Assembly: GCA_958402795.1 (NCBI GenBank)
Contig: CATXUX010000003.1
Coordinates: 1-64,000, forward strand
Length of the DNA stretch: 64,000 nt
Direction: 5' to 3'
Source of the DNA: an uncultured Lachnospiraceae bacterium
GTDB lineage: Bacteria > Bacillota > Clostridia > Lachnospirales > Lachnospiraceae
A model generated the notes under the pieces. It did no database searches. It saw only the letters and a program-made list of their open reading frames with translations, and was not told where the DNA came from. This document shows positions 52,270 to 60,861 of the stretch, in pieces; position 1 is the stretch's first letter, and the number at the start of each line of letters is the position of its first letter. The position numbers and the translations under genes are program-made.

Positions 52270-53676
52270 TTACTTGTGCAGGCTCTCTCCGCCGGTTGCG
52301 ATCACTTCTTTGTACCAGTAAAAGCTCTTCTTTTTGTACCGGTTCAATGTTCCGGTCCCGTCGTCATTGCGGTCTACATAGATAAAACCATACCGCTTTT
52401 TTAATTCGGCCGTCGAAGCGCTGACCAGATCAATGCACCCCCATGGCGTGTATCCCATCACCGGAATTCCATCTTCGATCGCCTCTTCCACCTGTAATAA
52501 ATGATCTCTCAGATATTCGATCCGGTAATCATCTTCCACGGTCGGCTGTCCGTCTGCACCGGCCACCAGTTCATCCACCGCGCCAAGTCCATTTTCCACA
52601 ATAAATAATGGCTTTCTGTACTTGTCCCAGAACTGGTTCAGCACATAGCGCAGGCCTCTCGGATCGATCTGCCATCCCCACTCACTTGCCTTTAAGGTGG
52701 GATTCGGTACGCCGCCCAGCAGATTTCCTTCCCCACGGATATTCTTTTCTTCATCCGCCGTTGCGCACACGCTGACATAATAGCTGAAAGAAATAAAATC
52801 AACGGTATTCTTCAAAATCTCTGCATCCCCCTCGGCAAATTCCACATGGATGTCATGCTCCCGCATATACCGCTTCATATACCCCGGATATTCTCCGCGC
52901 ACATGAATCTCTGTAAACATATCATGCTTGTGTTCTTCTTCCATCGCCGCGATCACATCCTTGGGATCCGGAGACAGCGGATACACCGGCATACTTAAGA
53001 TCATGCACCCGATCTGAAAATCCGGATTGATCTCATGTCCGATTTTCGTTGCAAGGGCGCTTGCCACCATTTCGTGATGAATCGCCTGATACAACTGAGA
53101 TTCCGTCAACTTTTCTTTTGGCGTGCTGATTCCGCCGCTCATGAACGGAGAGTTCAGGATGGAATTGATCTCATTGAATGTGAGCCAGTATTTTACTTTC
53201 TCTTTATATCTTGTAAAGATCGTCCGCACATATCGTTCATAAAAGCCGATCATCTGCCGGTTCAGCCAGCCGTCATAATGCTCCGCCAGATACAGCGGCG
53301 TCTCATAATGTGAGATCGTAACCAGCGGTTCCATTCCGTATTTCAGACATTCATCAAATAAATCATCGTAAAACTGAAGTCCTGCTTCATTCGGCGTCTC
53401 TTCATCTCCTCTCGGGAAAATGCGACTCCACGCGATCGATGTGCGGAATACTTTGAACCCCATTTCCGCAAACAGCTTTACATCTTCTTTGTAGCGGTGG
53501 TAAAAATCAATTCCAACCAGTTTCATATTATCTGCTGTCGGTTTTTCTGTTCTTGCCCCTTTGATTCCGTGAGGCATCACATCCTGAATTGACAGACCTT
53601 TTCCATCTTCATCATACGCCCCCTCACATTGATTGGCAGCCACAGCGCCGCCCCATAAAAAATTATCCGGAAACAT
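52270..53676 (-). CDS. GH1 glycosidase, 6-phospho-beta-glucosidase type
   Basis: A 468-residue GH1 enzyme. The N-terminal FLWGGAVAANQCEGAY, acid/base glutamate in TFNEINS and nucleophile in FIVENGLGA are present. The GH1 phospho-glucosidase group recognises the phosphate through a loop near YKKSFYWYKEV at the C-terminus, which is present, so phosphorylated beta-glucosides are the likely substrate. The ATG at 53676 is preferred over 53682 for spacing to AGGAGGA. Operon with the ROK kinase; no PTS genes lie beside it. Confidence 0.88.
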   Translation of the reverse strand: MFPDNFLWGGAVAANQCEGAYDEDGKGLSIQDVMPHGIKGARTEKPTADNMKLVGIDFYHRYKEDVKLFAEMGFKVFRTSIAWSRIFPRGDEETPNEAGLQFYDDLFDECLKYGMEPLVTISHYETPLYLAEHYDGWLNRQMIGFYERYVRTIFTRYKEKVKYWLTFNEINSILNSPFMSGGISTPKEKLTESQLYQAIHHEMVASALATKIGHEINPDFQIGCMILSMPVYPLSPDPKDVIAAMEEEHKHDMFTEIHVRGEYPGYMKRYMREHDIHVEFAEGDAEILKNTVDFISFSYYVSVCATADEEKNIRGEGNLLGGVPNPTLKASEWGWQIDPRGLRYVLNQFWDKYRKPLFIVENGLGAVDELVAGADGQPTVEDDYRIEYLRDHLLQVEEAIEDGIPVMGYTPWGCIDLVSASTAELKKRYGFIYVDRNDDGTGTLNRYKKKSFYWYKEVIATGGESLHK

Positions 53677-53854
53677 GTTCATTCCTCCTGAAATTTCATA
53701 AAATCTGCATAGGAAAAGCAGATGACGAACGGATTCCATCCGGCAAATGCTTTTCCACTTCTATTATCCTGTGAAAATAATAACCGATTTGTTTCTTTGA
53801 GAATATCATTATTTTGTATTTTTTATCTTTTTATTAGACAAAAGAGTACTGATT

Positions 53855-54670
53855 CTATTTCCATAATCTTTGCTGAATTTCGCTTTTTAAGAATAATTTG
53901 CTTTTTGCATCCACTTTTACCGGGTGGAGCTTTCCACGTCGTACCAGATCTTCGATATTCTGCCTTGAGCATTCCATCAGCTCTGCTGCCTCTGCCGTAT
54001 TGATGATCCGCATAGAAACAAAACTTTTGAAATCACGTAAAGACAGAGGTACGCTTCTCCCGGATGAATATAATTTTTCATCTGAAATATATAAATTTTC
54101 TCCCCAGCAGATTCCATATCCTCCAGTCTGAACCCCTACTTTTCTGAATAACGCTTCATTGTTCAAAATCGCAGAAAAACGTCGATCACAAGCCAGCATG
54201 AGCTTCATATTGCATTTTCGTACATTTCCATCCCGGAAAAAAACTAAGAGCCTGGCGTCTTCTAACGGAACAACATCTTCTACTTTCCGCTGATAACGCT
54301 CCCGAAATCGTTCTGTTATTTCTTCTTCCGGCAGAGGGATCAGATAATAGTTGTCCTGTGCGCATCTGCCTTCTCCAAGCATAAGTAATTCATACTCGTC
54401 ATATTCTTTCAAACCATTGGTCTTTAAAATCTGCCCGAGATTCTGCCGGTCGGTCGGCACGATCCGCTGCTGCACCCATATTTTACTCCAATATGCATTC
54501 ACGGTATATTCACCGCGCTTCACAAATGAGGAAAGTATCAGCGGGGTCTCCCACTCATCAGAGTCGTCCGGAAGTTCTATATAAAATTGCTTTTCCCGCT
54601 CATAATAGAGAACATATCCCAGATTTTTGCGCGCCGTATCTTCCTCATCCCTGATTGCAAAAACTTTCAT
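53855..54670 (-). CDS. HipA_N/DUF2442-like protein with C-terminal HTH, candidate antitoxin
   Basis: A 271-residue protein with three regions. Residues 1-120 resemble a HipA N-terminal-like region (PLILSSFVKRGEYTVNAYW, then GQILKTNGLKEYDEYELL). Residues about 130-210 look like DUF2442 (LVFFRDGNVRKCNM, then GGYGICWGENLYIS). The last 55 residues are a MerR/excisionase-type HTH (IINTAEAAELMECSRQNIEDLVRRG). The start at 54670 lies 26 bp inside the end of the kinase gene, with AAGGTGGG upstream. DNA binding and neutralisation of the kinase are inferred from context. Confidence 0.72.
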   Translation of the reverse strand: MKVFAIRDEEDTARKNLGYVLYYEREKQFYIELPDDSDEWETPLILSSFVKRGEYTVNAYWSKIWVQQRIVPTDRQNLGQILKTNGLKEYDEYELLMLGEGRCAQDNYYLIPLPEEEITERFRERYQRKVEDVVPLEDARLLVFFRDGNVRKCNMKLMLACDRRFSAILNNEALFRKVGVQTGGYGICWGENLYISDEKLYSSGRSVPLSLRDFKSFVSMRIINTAEAAELMECSRQNIEDLVRRGKLHPVKVDAKSKLFLKSEIQQRLWK

Positions 54671-55487
54671 AAACTTCCCACCTTTTCCATATCATTTCCC
54701 ATATCTTGTCCTGCCATAGTTCCGGAAGGATTGTTTCAAGATCTAAAAAAATCTTTTCACGATCCGTTCTTTCAAGGCGTCTTAATTCCGGAAGTCTGTC
54801 ACGTGGAATCAGATGCAGGTTATCCATTGCAGATCTGGAACCGACAAAGCTCTGAACCGCTCTGTCCTGCAATACATCAAAATGCTTCACATCCTCTTCC
54901 TGCTGACAATGAAAGATCAGTGATAGTCCATGATCAAACAATGGAGCTAACCGAACTGTTTTCTTTTTACGATTCCGCAAAACTTCTATATTTGCCCCAT
55001 GCCGGTCACGATTCAAAATCAGGAAATCAACGACCAGCATCTGATAGATGTACTCTTCCCACCCATTTCTGATGCAAAATTCCAATGGTGATTCCTCTTC
55101 CATCCGTTCAAGCTGATAATAATTATCCAACGCCACTTTGCTTTCTCCGGCTTCTTTAAAATCTACGGAAGCAGACAGATATGTGGTATATATTTTATGA
55201 TCCAGCAAGACCTGCGCATGTAATAATTGATAATGTAAATGCTCTATCCCGAGGATTGTTAATAAGCGGTCCACAATAATTTCATTCACACACTCATGTC
55301 CTACGATTCCTCGAAATGCATCATAATTGGAGAGCTTATAATATATTTTTTTATCTTCCAAATCAGAATACGCTTTTAAAAATGATCCTGCTGTTCCTGA
55401 CGAATTTCTGATTCTGTCCCACGATAAATATGTGAGATCCTGAATCTCTTTGATCACTTTTGTTTCCACTTTATCACCTGCTTTCAT
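54645..55487 (-). CDS. HipA-like serine/threonine kinase, candidate toxin
   Basis: About 280 residues. The N-terminal SSGTAGSFLKAY, then YYKLSNYD and GHECVNEIIVDRLL match the HipA catalytic part; the catalytic loop is FLILNRDRHGANIEVL, and the metal-binding FDHGLSL follows. The HipA N-terminal subdomain is not in this protein but in its partner. HipA kinases arrest growth by phosphorylating aminoacyl-tRNA synthetases. The start is uncertain: ATG at 55487 is taken, but a GTG at 55469 has a better ribosome binding site. Gene order is kinase first, regulator second, reversed from hipBA. Confidence 0.78.
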   Translation of the reverse strand: MKAGDKVETKVIKEIQDLTYLSWDRIRNSSGTAGSFLKAYSDLEDKKIYYKLSNYDAFRGIVGHECVNEIIVDRLLTILGIEHLHYQLLHAQVLLDHKIYTTYLSASVDFKEAGESKVALDNYYQLERMEEESPLEFCIRNGWEEYIYQMLVVDFLILNRDRHGANIEVLRNRKKKTVRLAPLFDHGLSLIFHCQQEEDVKHFDVLQDRAVQSFVGSRSAMDNLHLIPRDRLPELRRLERTDREKIFLDLETILPELWQDKIWEMIWKRWEVYESFCNQG

Positions 55488-55597
55488 GCTTTCATATGAA
55501 ATACTCAAAATTGTTTTTGAACTATACTACTATATATACATATTTACTTGTCATATGTCAAGTATTTTTATTTTTTCACTGCTTTCTTTGAAGAAAC

Positions 55598-55633
55598 GAA
55601 AAAAACATAGCCACAAGACAGTCTCTTATGGCT
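55598..55633 (-). terminator. Terminator of the MBL-fold hydrolase gene
   Basis: Arms AGCCACAAGA (55609-55618) and TCTTATGGCT (55624-55633) pair with one wobble; on the minus strand seven T residues follow. Confidence 0.8.
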
Positions 55634-55646
55634 GCGTCTCCTTCGT

Positions 55647-56474
55647 TCAGTAAATTTTCTCTTTATTGTAAATCAAATTTGCGCTCTTTCCGTCTGCCCG
55701 CTCAAATCTCTCATTACATTTCTTCGCAATATATGCCTGTGTTCCCATGAACGAAAACGGCAGATCGTCTGCCTGCCCGTTTTTTATGTCTTCACATACA
55801 TCCAGCATTTCCTGTAAGATCTCTGTTCCCATTTCCATTACATGATGTGATATGAACACCCGGCCGTATCTGCCTTCTGTCCTTTTCATCACGCTTCGGA
55901 CATTCTTCTGGTATTCTTCTACAGTGGAAGCCTCCTCATCAAACAGAAACGTTGCATTGTTGCACGCATCTCCCAAAATCAGAATCCGCATCTCCCGTAC
56001 AAGAAATGCCATGCTTCCCTTTGTATGTCCCGGAAACGCAATCGCCTCGATCTGAATACTACCCAGATCAAACACATCCCCATCCTGCAGATCCCGGAAT
56101 TCTTTTTCCGGGTCTTCCCGCACAAAATCTGTTTCCTCGAGTTCTTCAAACTGCGGTCCCATTCCTGCCTTGAGATAGCCTTTTCTCTCTTCCAGCCTGC
56201 AATGTTTTTTATACAAGTCCAAGTCTTTCCGGTTCATATATACTTCCTCAAATTCTGCCGCCCCCGGCGCATGATCTACATGTCCGTGCGTCAGCAGCAC
56301 GGCAAGCGGTTTGCCTGTCAGGCCTTCCACCACATCCCGCAAATGTCCCACGCCCGCGCATGTGTCGATTAAAACCGCACTCTTTGTTCCTTCTATCAAG
56401 TACAGCAATTCTCCCGTCATACTCCTGATCACTTTCATCGAATCATTGACTGCCTCATATTCATAAAATTGCAT
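55647..56474 (-). CDS. MBL-fold metallo-hydrolase
   Basis: A 275-residue metallo-beta-lactamase-fold protein. The metal motif is THGHVDHAPG, followed by a histidine in FPGHTKGS and an aspartate in ILGDACNN and a histidine in ISHHVME, so a two-metal site is complete. The substrate is unknown; related proteins are glyoxalase II-like or lactonases. The ATG at 56474 follows AAGGAG. It may be read together with GH78, 76 bp upstream, because no terminator is seen between them. Confidence 0.85.
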   Translation of the reverse strand: MQFYEYEAVNDSMKVIRSMTGELLYLIEGTKSAVLIDTCAGVGHLRDVVEGLTGKPLAVLLTHGHVDHAPGAAEFEEVYMNRKDLDLYKKHCRLEERKGYLKAGMGPQFEELEETDFVREDPEKEFRDLQDGDVFDLGSIQIEAIAFPGHTKGSMAFLVREMRILILGDACNNATFLFDEEASTVEEYQKNVRSVMKRTEGRYGRVFISHHVMEMGTEILQEMLDVCEDIKNGQADDLPFSFMGTQAYIAKKCNERFERADGKSANLIYNKEKIY

Positions 56475-56550
56475 CTGCCTTTTCTCCTTTTTCTTCATAG
56501 ACTACATACATAATCCCATTCACGGTTTCCCTCATCAGCATGCGCAGTCC

Positions 56551-59397
56551 TTAATCCTCATATAATTTCATCAATTCCTCTGTCAAATTGCGGATCTCTT
56601 CCTCTGAAAATCCCATATAAGACATGTTCTGCAAAGTAGTCAGGCTTTCATGCAGAAAATCTTCATTTCCGCTGCTCAAAAAATACTGTAAAAGTGGCGA
56701 CACTCTTTCAATAATCTGCACTGCACGTTCATCCTGCATCATATCTTTGAACAAAGTCTTCTTTGTATATCTGCACCGCAGATCCTCGGTCGGCTGATAC
56801 GTGAATGCATACACTCCCGCCGGAAGTTCTCCGATTGGTTCTTCCGGGTAGAACGGCAGACCTATCACAGCAGTACCTCCAAATGGAATCTCGATTTCTA
56901 CATGTACTTTCCCGTCCTTTAAAATCTTCCACTCGCTTCGGTATGTACCATATGCAGAACGATAGGCTGCTTTCATATATTTCAGCTTCTGATTCACAAG
57001 CGGAGAAATTTCCACTTTCTTAAAACCCGGTTCCAGAGCCTTGATCCCGGCCACATCCCGGTACAGATATTCTACGATTGCACCATATGCATAATGGTTC
57101 AGGGAATTCATCATCGTGCCGCTGAGCAGTCCATTATCCAGTACCGAATTCCACCGTTCCCAGATCGTGGTCGCGCCCAGATCCACGCAATGCAGCCATC
57201 CCGGATATCCTTCCTGAAGCAGGAAATAAAATGCCTCTTCTTCCATTCCGTTTTCCGCCATCACCCGGCACATGATCGGCGCCCCTACAAATCCGCCTTT
57301 TAATTTATAACAGTCTTTATACAGACGCCCTTTCAAACCTTCGATGACACGCTCTTTATCCGGATAGATTCCGGTATATAGTGCTACAATATACCCGGTC
57401 TGCGTATCGATGCTCAGTCTTCCGGTTTTTGTATAATATTCTTCCAAAATGGCGTCATAGATATGCTGATACAACGCCCTGTAATTCGATTCTTCCTTCG
57501 TCTTTCCAAGTGCTTTTGCGGCATCCGCCACTTTCTTTACCGATTCCGCATAATAGCAGGAACCAATATAGTACTCATCTGTACCGCCCGCATTACTCTG
57601 TTCTGTCCGCCCATCCAACGCCAGCCAGTCTCCCAGTTGATTACTGAAATCAAACAAGTATTTTTGCCCTCTCGCCTGATCTTCCCGTGTGATCTTATCC
57701 ACCCAGTCTTTCATCATCGGATAATAGGAACGGAGCGCTTCCAGATCTCCATAATGCTCATACAGTACCGTCGGCAGAAATGTCGCAATGTCTCCCCAGA
57801 CACTGGAAAAGATCGCCGCATCTTTTTCCCATACCGGAATCACTCCCGGCAGGATTCCATCCAATTGTACCTGTTCTGTGCGCAAATCATGAAGAAACTT
57901 ATTGTAAAATGCCGCCGTATCCATATTATAACTTGCAGTTCCTGAGAACACCTGACAGTCTCCTGTCCATCCCAGACGCTCATCTCTCTGCGGACAGTCC
58001 GTCGGGAAATCAATGGAATTCGACTTCTGACCCCACAGCGCATTTAAAAACAGCCGGTTTACTTTCGCGTGTCCGGTTTCAATCGTTCCCGTGATTTCCA
58101 TATCGGAATAGAGTACTTTTCCTACGAAGTCTTCTGCATGAAGCGTTCCTTCCCATCCGCTTACGCGCACATAGCGGAATCCGAAAAATGTAAACGACGG
58201 CTTTACCCATTCTTCTCTTCCATCTGAAACATAGATAAATTGTGCTTTCGCCGCGCGATAGTTTTCATTATAAAAATTTCCATCTTGCAGAATTTCTCCA
58301 AAATCCAGCACTACTTTTGTTCCTTTTGAAAGGCCTTTGGCATGAAAAGCCACGTATCCTGCAAAATTCTGACCAAAATCCAGTACAGTCTCTCCCGCCG
58401 GAGTGTGAATCACTTCTCTAACCGGAAGTTCCTCCTTTTCCAATACCGGAAGACTGTATCGTTCCACTAATTTCCCTTCTATTTCTCCGTAAACAGGTGT
58501 TTTCAAAGGATTTTCTTTCTTCTCCCACAGAACACGGTTGACAATTTCTCCGTCATAAATGTCGCTGCCTTCTGTATTAGAACCCCTATATTTCCATGTA
58601 TCATCTGACGGAATTACTTCCACGCTTCCGTCTTCATATTGCAGATGGATCTCCGCGATCATCTGAAATTCACTTCCAAAATTCTCTGTCTTTCCATTCA
58701 GACCGAATTTTCCTTTGTACCAGCCGTTTCCGAGTGAAACCTCAATCTTATTCCGTGTCTTTTCCTGATCAGATAAAGTTCTTTCAACTCCATTTGGCGA
58801 ATCTGCCCCATCAAAATGATTTCTCCCTGATTCATCACACCGGATCATGGAAGTAATATTATAGGTCTGATACTGGCACTCTGTATGGTAATCACTGTAA
58901 TAAGGCGTCAATACTTCCTCTCCTATTTTCTTTCCGTTTAATCTGGCAGCGTACAGACCTAAACCGGAAATATACAAACGTGCCTTTTTCACCGGCTTCT
59001 CTGCGGTAAATTCCTTTTCAAATGTAGGATGAAAATGATCCGATTTCTGCGGTTTGATCCACTTTCCCATCCATTCTTCACGCATCTTAGCAGTCTCAAA
59101 AAACGCTTTTTCCGCACTCACCGCAGTTTCTCCATTATCCGCTTTGACTTGTACCCGAACATAATACCGGATCCGCGGCATAGGGGTAAACAGAAGCTTT
59201 TCTCCGGCAGAATTCAGTCCGGCTCCTTCCTTTACATATACAATCGTCTGAAATCCCGCATCCAAACTAATCTCAATTTTCGCATAATCTGCTTTTTTTG
59301 CCTTTGTCTCTGTCACCAGCCATGCAACACGGACTGACTCAAAAGAATATCCGATGGGATTTGTCATGCCATTGATTTTTACTTTACTTATCTTCAT
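56551..59397 (-). CDS. Alpha-L-rhamnosidase (GH78)
   Basis: A 948-residue enzyme. In order: an N-terminal fibronectin-like domain, beta-sandwich domains (TVLDFGQNFAGYV), a six-hairpin (alpha/alpha)6 catalytic domain with DCPQRDERLGWTGD carrying catalytic acidic residues, and a C-terminal beta domain. No signal peptide is present, so it acts in the cytoplasm on imported rhamnosides. An extra tail of about 80 residues follows the usual end. The ATG at 59397 follows AAGAGGTG. A tandem operator shared with the symporter gene is just upstream, so the two should be co-induced. Confidence 0.92.
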   Translation of the reverse strand: MKISKVKINGMTNPIGYSFESVRVAWLVTETKAKKADYAKIEISLDAGFQTIVYVKEGAGLNSAGEKLLFTPMPRIRYYVRVQVKADNGETAVSAEKAFFETAKMREEWMGKWIKPQKSDHFHPTFEKEFTAEKPVKKARLYISGLGLYAARLNGKKIGEEVLTPYYSDYHTECQYQTYNITSMIRCDESGRNHFDGADSPNGVERTLSDQEKTRNKIEVSLGNGWYKGKFGLNGKTENFGSEFQMIAEIHLQYEDGSVEVIPSDDTWKYRGSNTEGSDIYDGEIVNRVLWEKKENPLKTPVYGEIEGKLVERYSLPVLEKEELPVREVIHTPAGETVLDFGQNFAGYVAFHAKGLSKGTKVVLDFGEILQDGNFYNENYRAAKAQFIYVSDGREEWVKPSFTFFGFRYVRVSGWEGTLHAEDFVGKVLYSDMEITGTIETGHAKVNRLFLNALWGQKSNSIDFPTDCPQRDERLGWTGDCQVFSGTASYNMDTAAFYNKFLHDLRTEQVQLDGILPGVIPVWEKDAAIFSSVWGDIATFLPTVLYEHYGDLEALRSYYPMMKDWVDKITREDQARGQKYLFDFSNQLGDWLALDGRTEQSNAGGTDEYYIGSCYYAESVKKVADAAKALGKTKEESNYRALYQHIYDAILEEYYTKTGRLSIDTQTGYIVALYTGIYPDKERVIEGLKGRLYKDCYKLKGGFVGAPIMCRVMAENGMEEEAFYFLLQEGYPGWLHCVDLGATTIWERWNSVLDNGLLSGTMMNSLNHYAYGAIVEYLYRDVAGIKALEPGFKKVEISPLVNQKLKYMKAAYRSAYGTYRSEWKILKDGKVHVEIEIPFGGTAVIGLPFYPEEPIGELPAGVYAFTYQPTEDLRCRYTKKTLFKDMMQDERAVQIIERVSPLLQYFLSSGNEDFLHESLTTLQNMSYMGFSEEEIRNLTEELMKLYED

Positions 59398-59451
59398 TTT
59401 GAGCACCTCTTACCTTTCCTATTTCTACTCGTCATGTATTTCTTGATAGAT

Positions 59452-59513
59452 ATCGTAATACAAATTCCCGAAATCAGATATCCCTATTTTGTCTATTATA
59501 TCCTTATTTTGAC
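59452..59513 (-). promoter_or_regulatory. GH78 promoter region with tandem 20 bp operator
   Basis: On the minus strand two direct copies of G(T/A)CAAAATA(A/G)GGATAT lie at 59494-59513 and 59474-59493, period 20 bp. A -10-like TACGAT is at 59457-59452, 17 bp from the box. The symporter promoter has the same layout. Tandem repeats close to -35 suit an AraC-type activator. Confidence 0.68.
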
Positions 59514-59550
59514 AAAAAAGAGGCACCATAGACCTTTCATCCACAATACC

Positions 59551-59640
59551 CCTTTGATACTTCGTCGTCATTCTCACCTTTTGTATTTAGAAATATCCGG
59601 ACCGCCCGATCTCCGAGTATACATTCCGGAACTTCTTTGT
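59551..59640 (-). pseudogene. Fragment of an Rpn nuclease gene
   Basis: About 90 bp match part of the Rpn gene around 60003-60092 with only a few changes (segment encoding IFLNTKGEND and TLGDRAVR). It is a remnant of a second copy, or of a partial duplication, in the region upstream of GH78. Confidence 0.7.
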
Positions 59641-59703
59641 AAGCCAAGACTGCCATTGAAATGAACATCCTTGTCCTTTTTCCTACATGGTTCAGTTCAA
59701 CGC

Positions 59704-60519
59704 CTACAATTCCTTCATCAATTCTTCTATCACTTCCACACTCTCTTCCAGCGCATCTGCAATCTCTTCTACTGATTTTCCTTTTGCAATTTTTTTCTTA
59801 ATCAACTCCTTCAGCGCATCTTTGCGTCCTTCTTCTCGTTCATAATATTTCTCTTCCCATGCCTGCATATACTTCACCCCTGCTTCTTCACTGTTTTTCA
59901 CCTTACATACGCGCTGATGGATCCGTTTGATATGCTCGCTTTCTGATTGTTCCGCCACCTCATCTGTGCTTTCTTCTACATAGTGCAGAAACTCTACCAG
60001 TTCCTTTGATACTTCATCGTCATTTTCCCCTTTTGTATTTAGAAATATCCGGACCGCCCGATCTCCGAGTGTACATTCCGGAACTTCTTTGCAGGCTGCC
60101 TCAAATGTATATTGATATTTCTTATACCCGAAGATATCAAAAGTGCAAATCAAGATAATATACGTAGCGTTCAGCAGATTATAATCCGGAATTCCCGGTT
60201 CCAGAAGATTCGTATCGATCAATGCCTGATAATACCTGCTCCGCTTCGCCAGATCGTTTTTCTTCTTGTTTTGCATTTCTGTATTATACAGCACCGCGTT
60301 TTCATCGACAGAAAAAACGTCCAGCCGAATCGAACGGATCAGCGGAGACAGTCTCAACTCTTTCTCCGTCTCGTTATGTGTAAGGAGCGAAATCTCCTTT
60401 CCGAAAATGATACTCAGCACATCCCGGTGTATCTCGGGATCTTCCATGACTTCATCAAATAAAAACCTGTCTGTAAGGTTTAACTCTTTTAATGGTACCC
60501 TGTTCTGTTTTTTATCCAT
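59704..60519 (-). CDS. Rpn family recombination-promoting nuclease
   Basis: A 271-residue PD-(D/E)XK-fold protein, often called a putative transposase. The N-terminal NLTDRFLFDEVMED and catalytic residues D67, E81 and Q83 (RLDVFS, then NTEMQ) are present, and AKRSRYYQALID follows. The C-terminal tail has KSVEEIADALEESVEVIEEL. These proteins cut DNA and promote RecA-independent recombination. Start at 60519 follows AAAGGAG. It separates the symporter from the GH78 gene, which share regulation, and may have inserted there. Confidence 0.9.
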   Translation of the reverse strand: MDKKQNRVPLKELNLTDRFLFDEVMEDPEIHRDVLSIIFGKEISLLTHNETEKELRLSPLIRSIRLDVFSVDENAVLYNTEMQNKKKNDLAKRSRYYQALIDTNLLEPGIPDYNLLNATYIILICTFDIFGYKKYQYTFEAACKEVPECTLGDRAVRIFLNTKGENDDEVSKELVEFLHYVEESTDEVAEQSESEHIKRIHQRVCKVKNSEEAGVKYMQAWEEKYYEREEGRKDALKELIKKKIAKGKSVEEIADALEESVEVIEELMKEL

Positions 60520-60747
60520 ACATTTCTCCTTTATCTTATCACATTTTGCAGTAACTTAACAGATAATCAGTGAAAATTTACAATCATACGCATTCCCCCC
60601 TGCCGCTTTCCATTTACATTCAAATGCTGAGATTCTAAGGCGAAACGCCATGAATAATAGAAGTCTTAGAACATTTGACCTGTGAAGATAGGATATCACA
60701 TTTCATTTATTTATACAACACTATTTTTGATATCTTAAACCATTTTT

Positions 60748-60775
60748 CGCTACACCTCGCTACATTTTCGCTACA
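60748..60775. repeat. Three CGCTACA direct repeats
   Basis: CGCTACA occurs at 60748, 60758 and 60769, spaced about one helical turn. It lies in the 340 bp gap between the Rpn gene and the symporter, which otherwise holds only the hairpin at 60791. Confidence 0.45.
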
Positions 60776-60790
60776 ACATTTTTCTACAAT

Positions 60791-60830
60791 ATGAATCAGG
60801 ACTGCCCGATCAAAAGCAGTCCTGATTCAT
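60791..60830 (-). terminator. Terminator-like hairpin after the symporter gene
   Basis: Perfect 15 bp arms ATGAATCAGGACTGC (60791-60805) and GCAGTCCTGATTCAT (60816-60830). The T-run is poor on both strands, but it lies 31 bp after the symporter stop. Confidence 0.65.
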
Positions 60831-60861
60831 CTCAATACTTTTCCTGTATGAAATTAATCTT

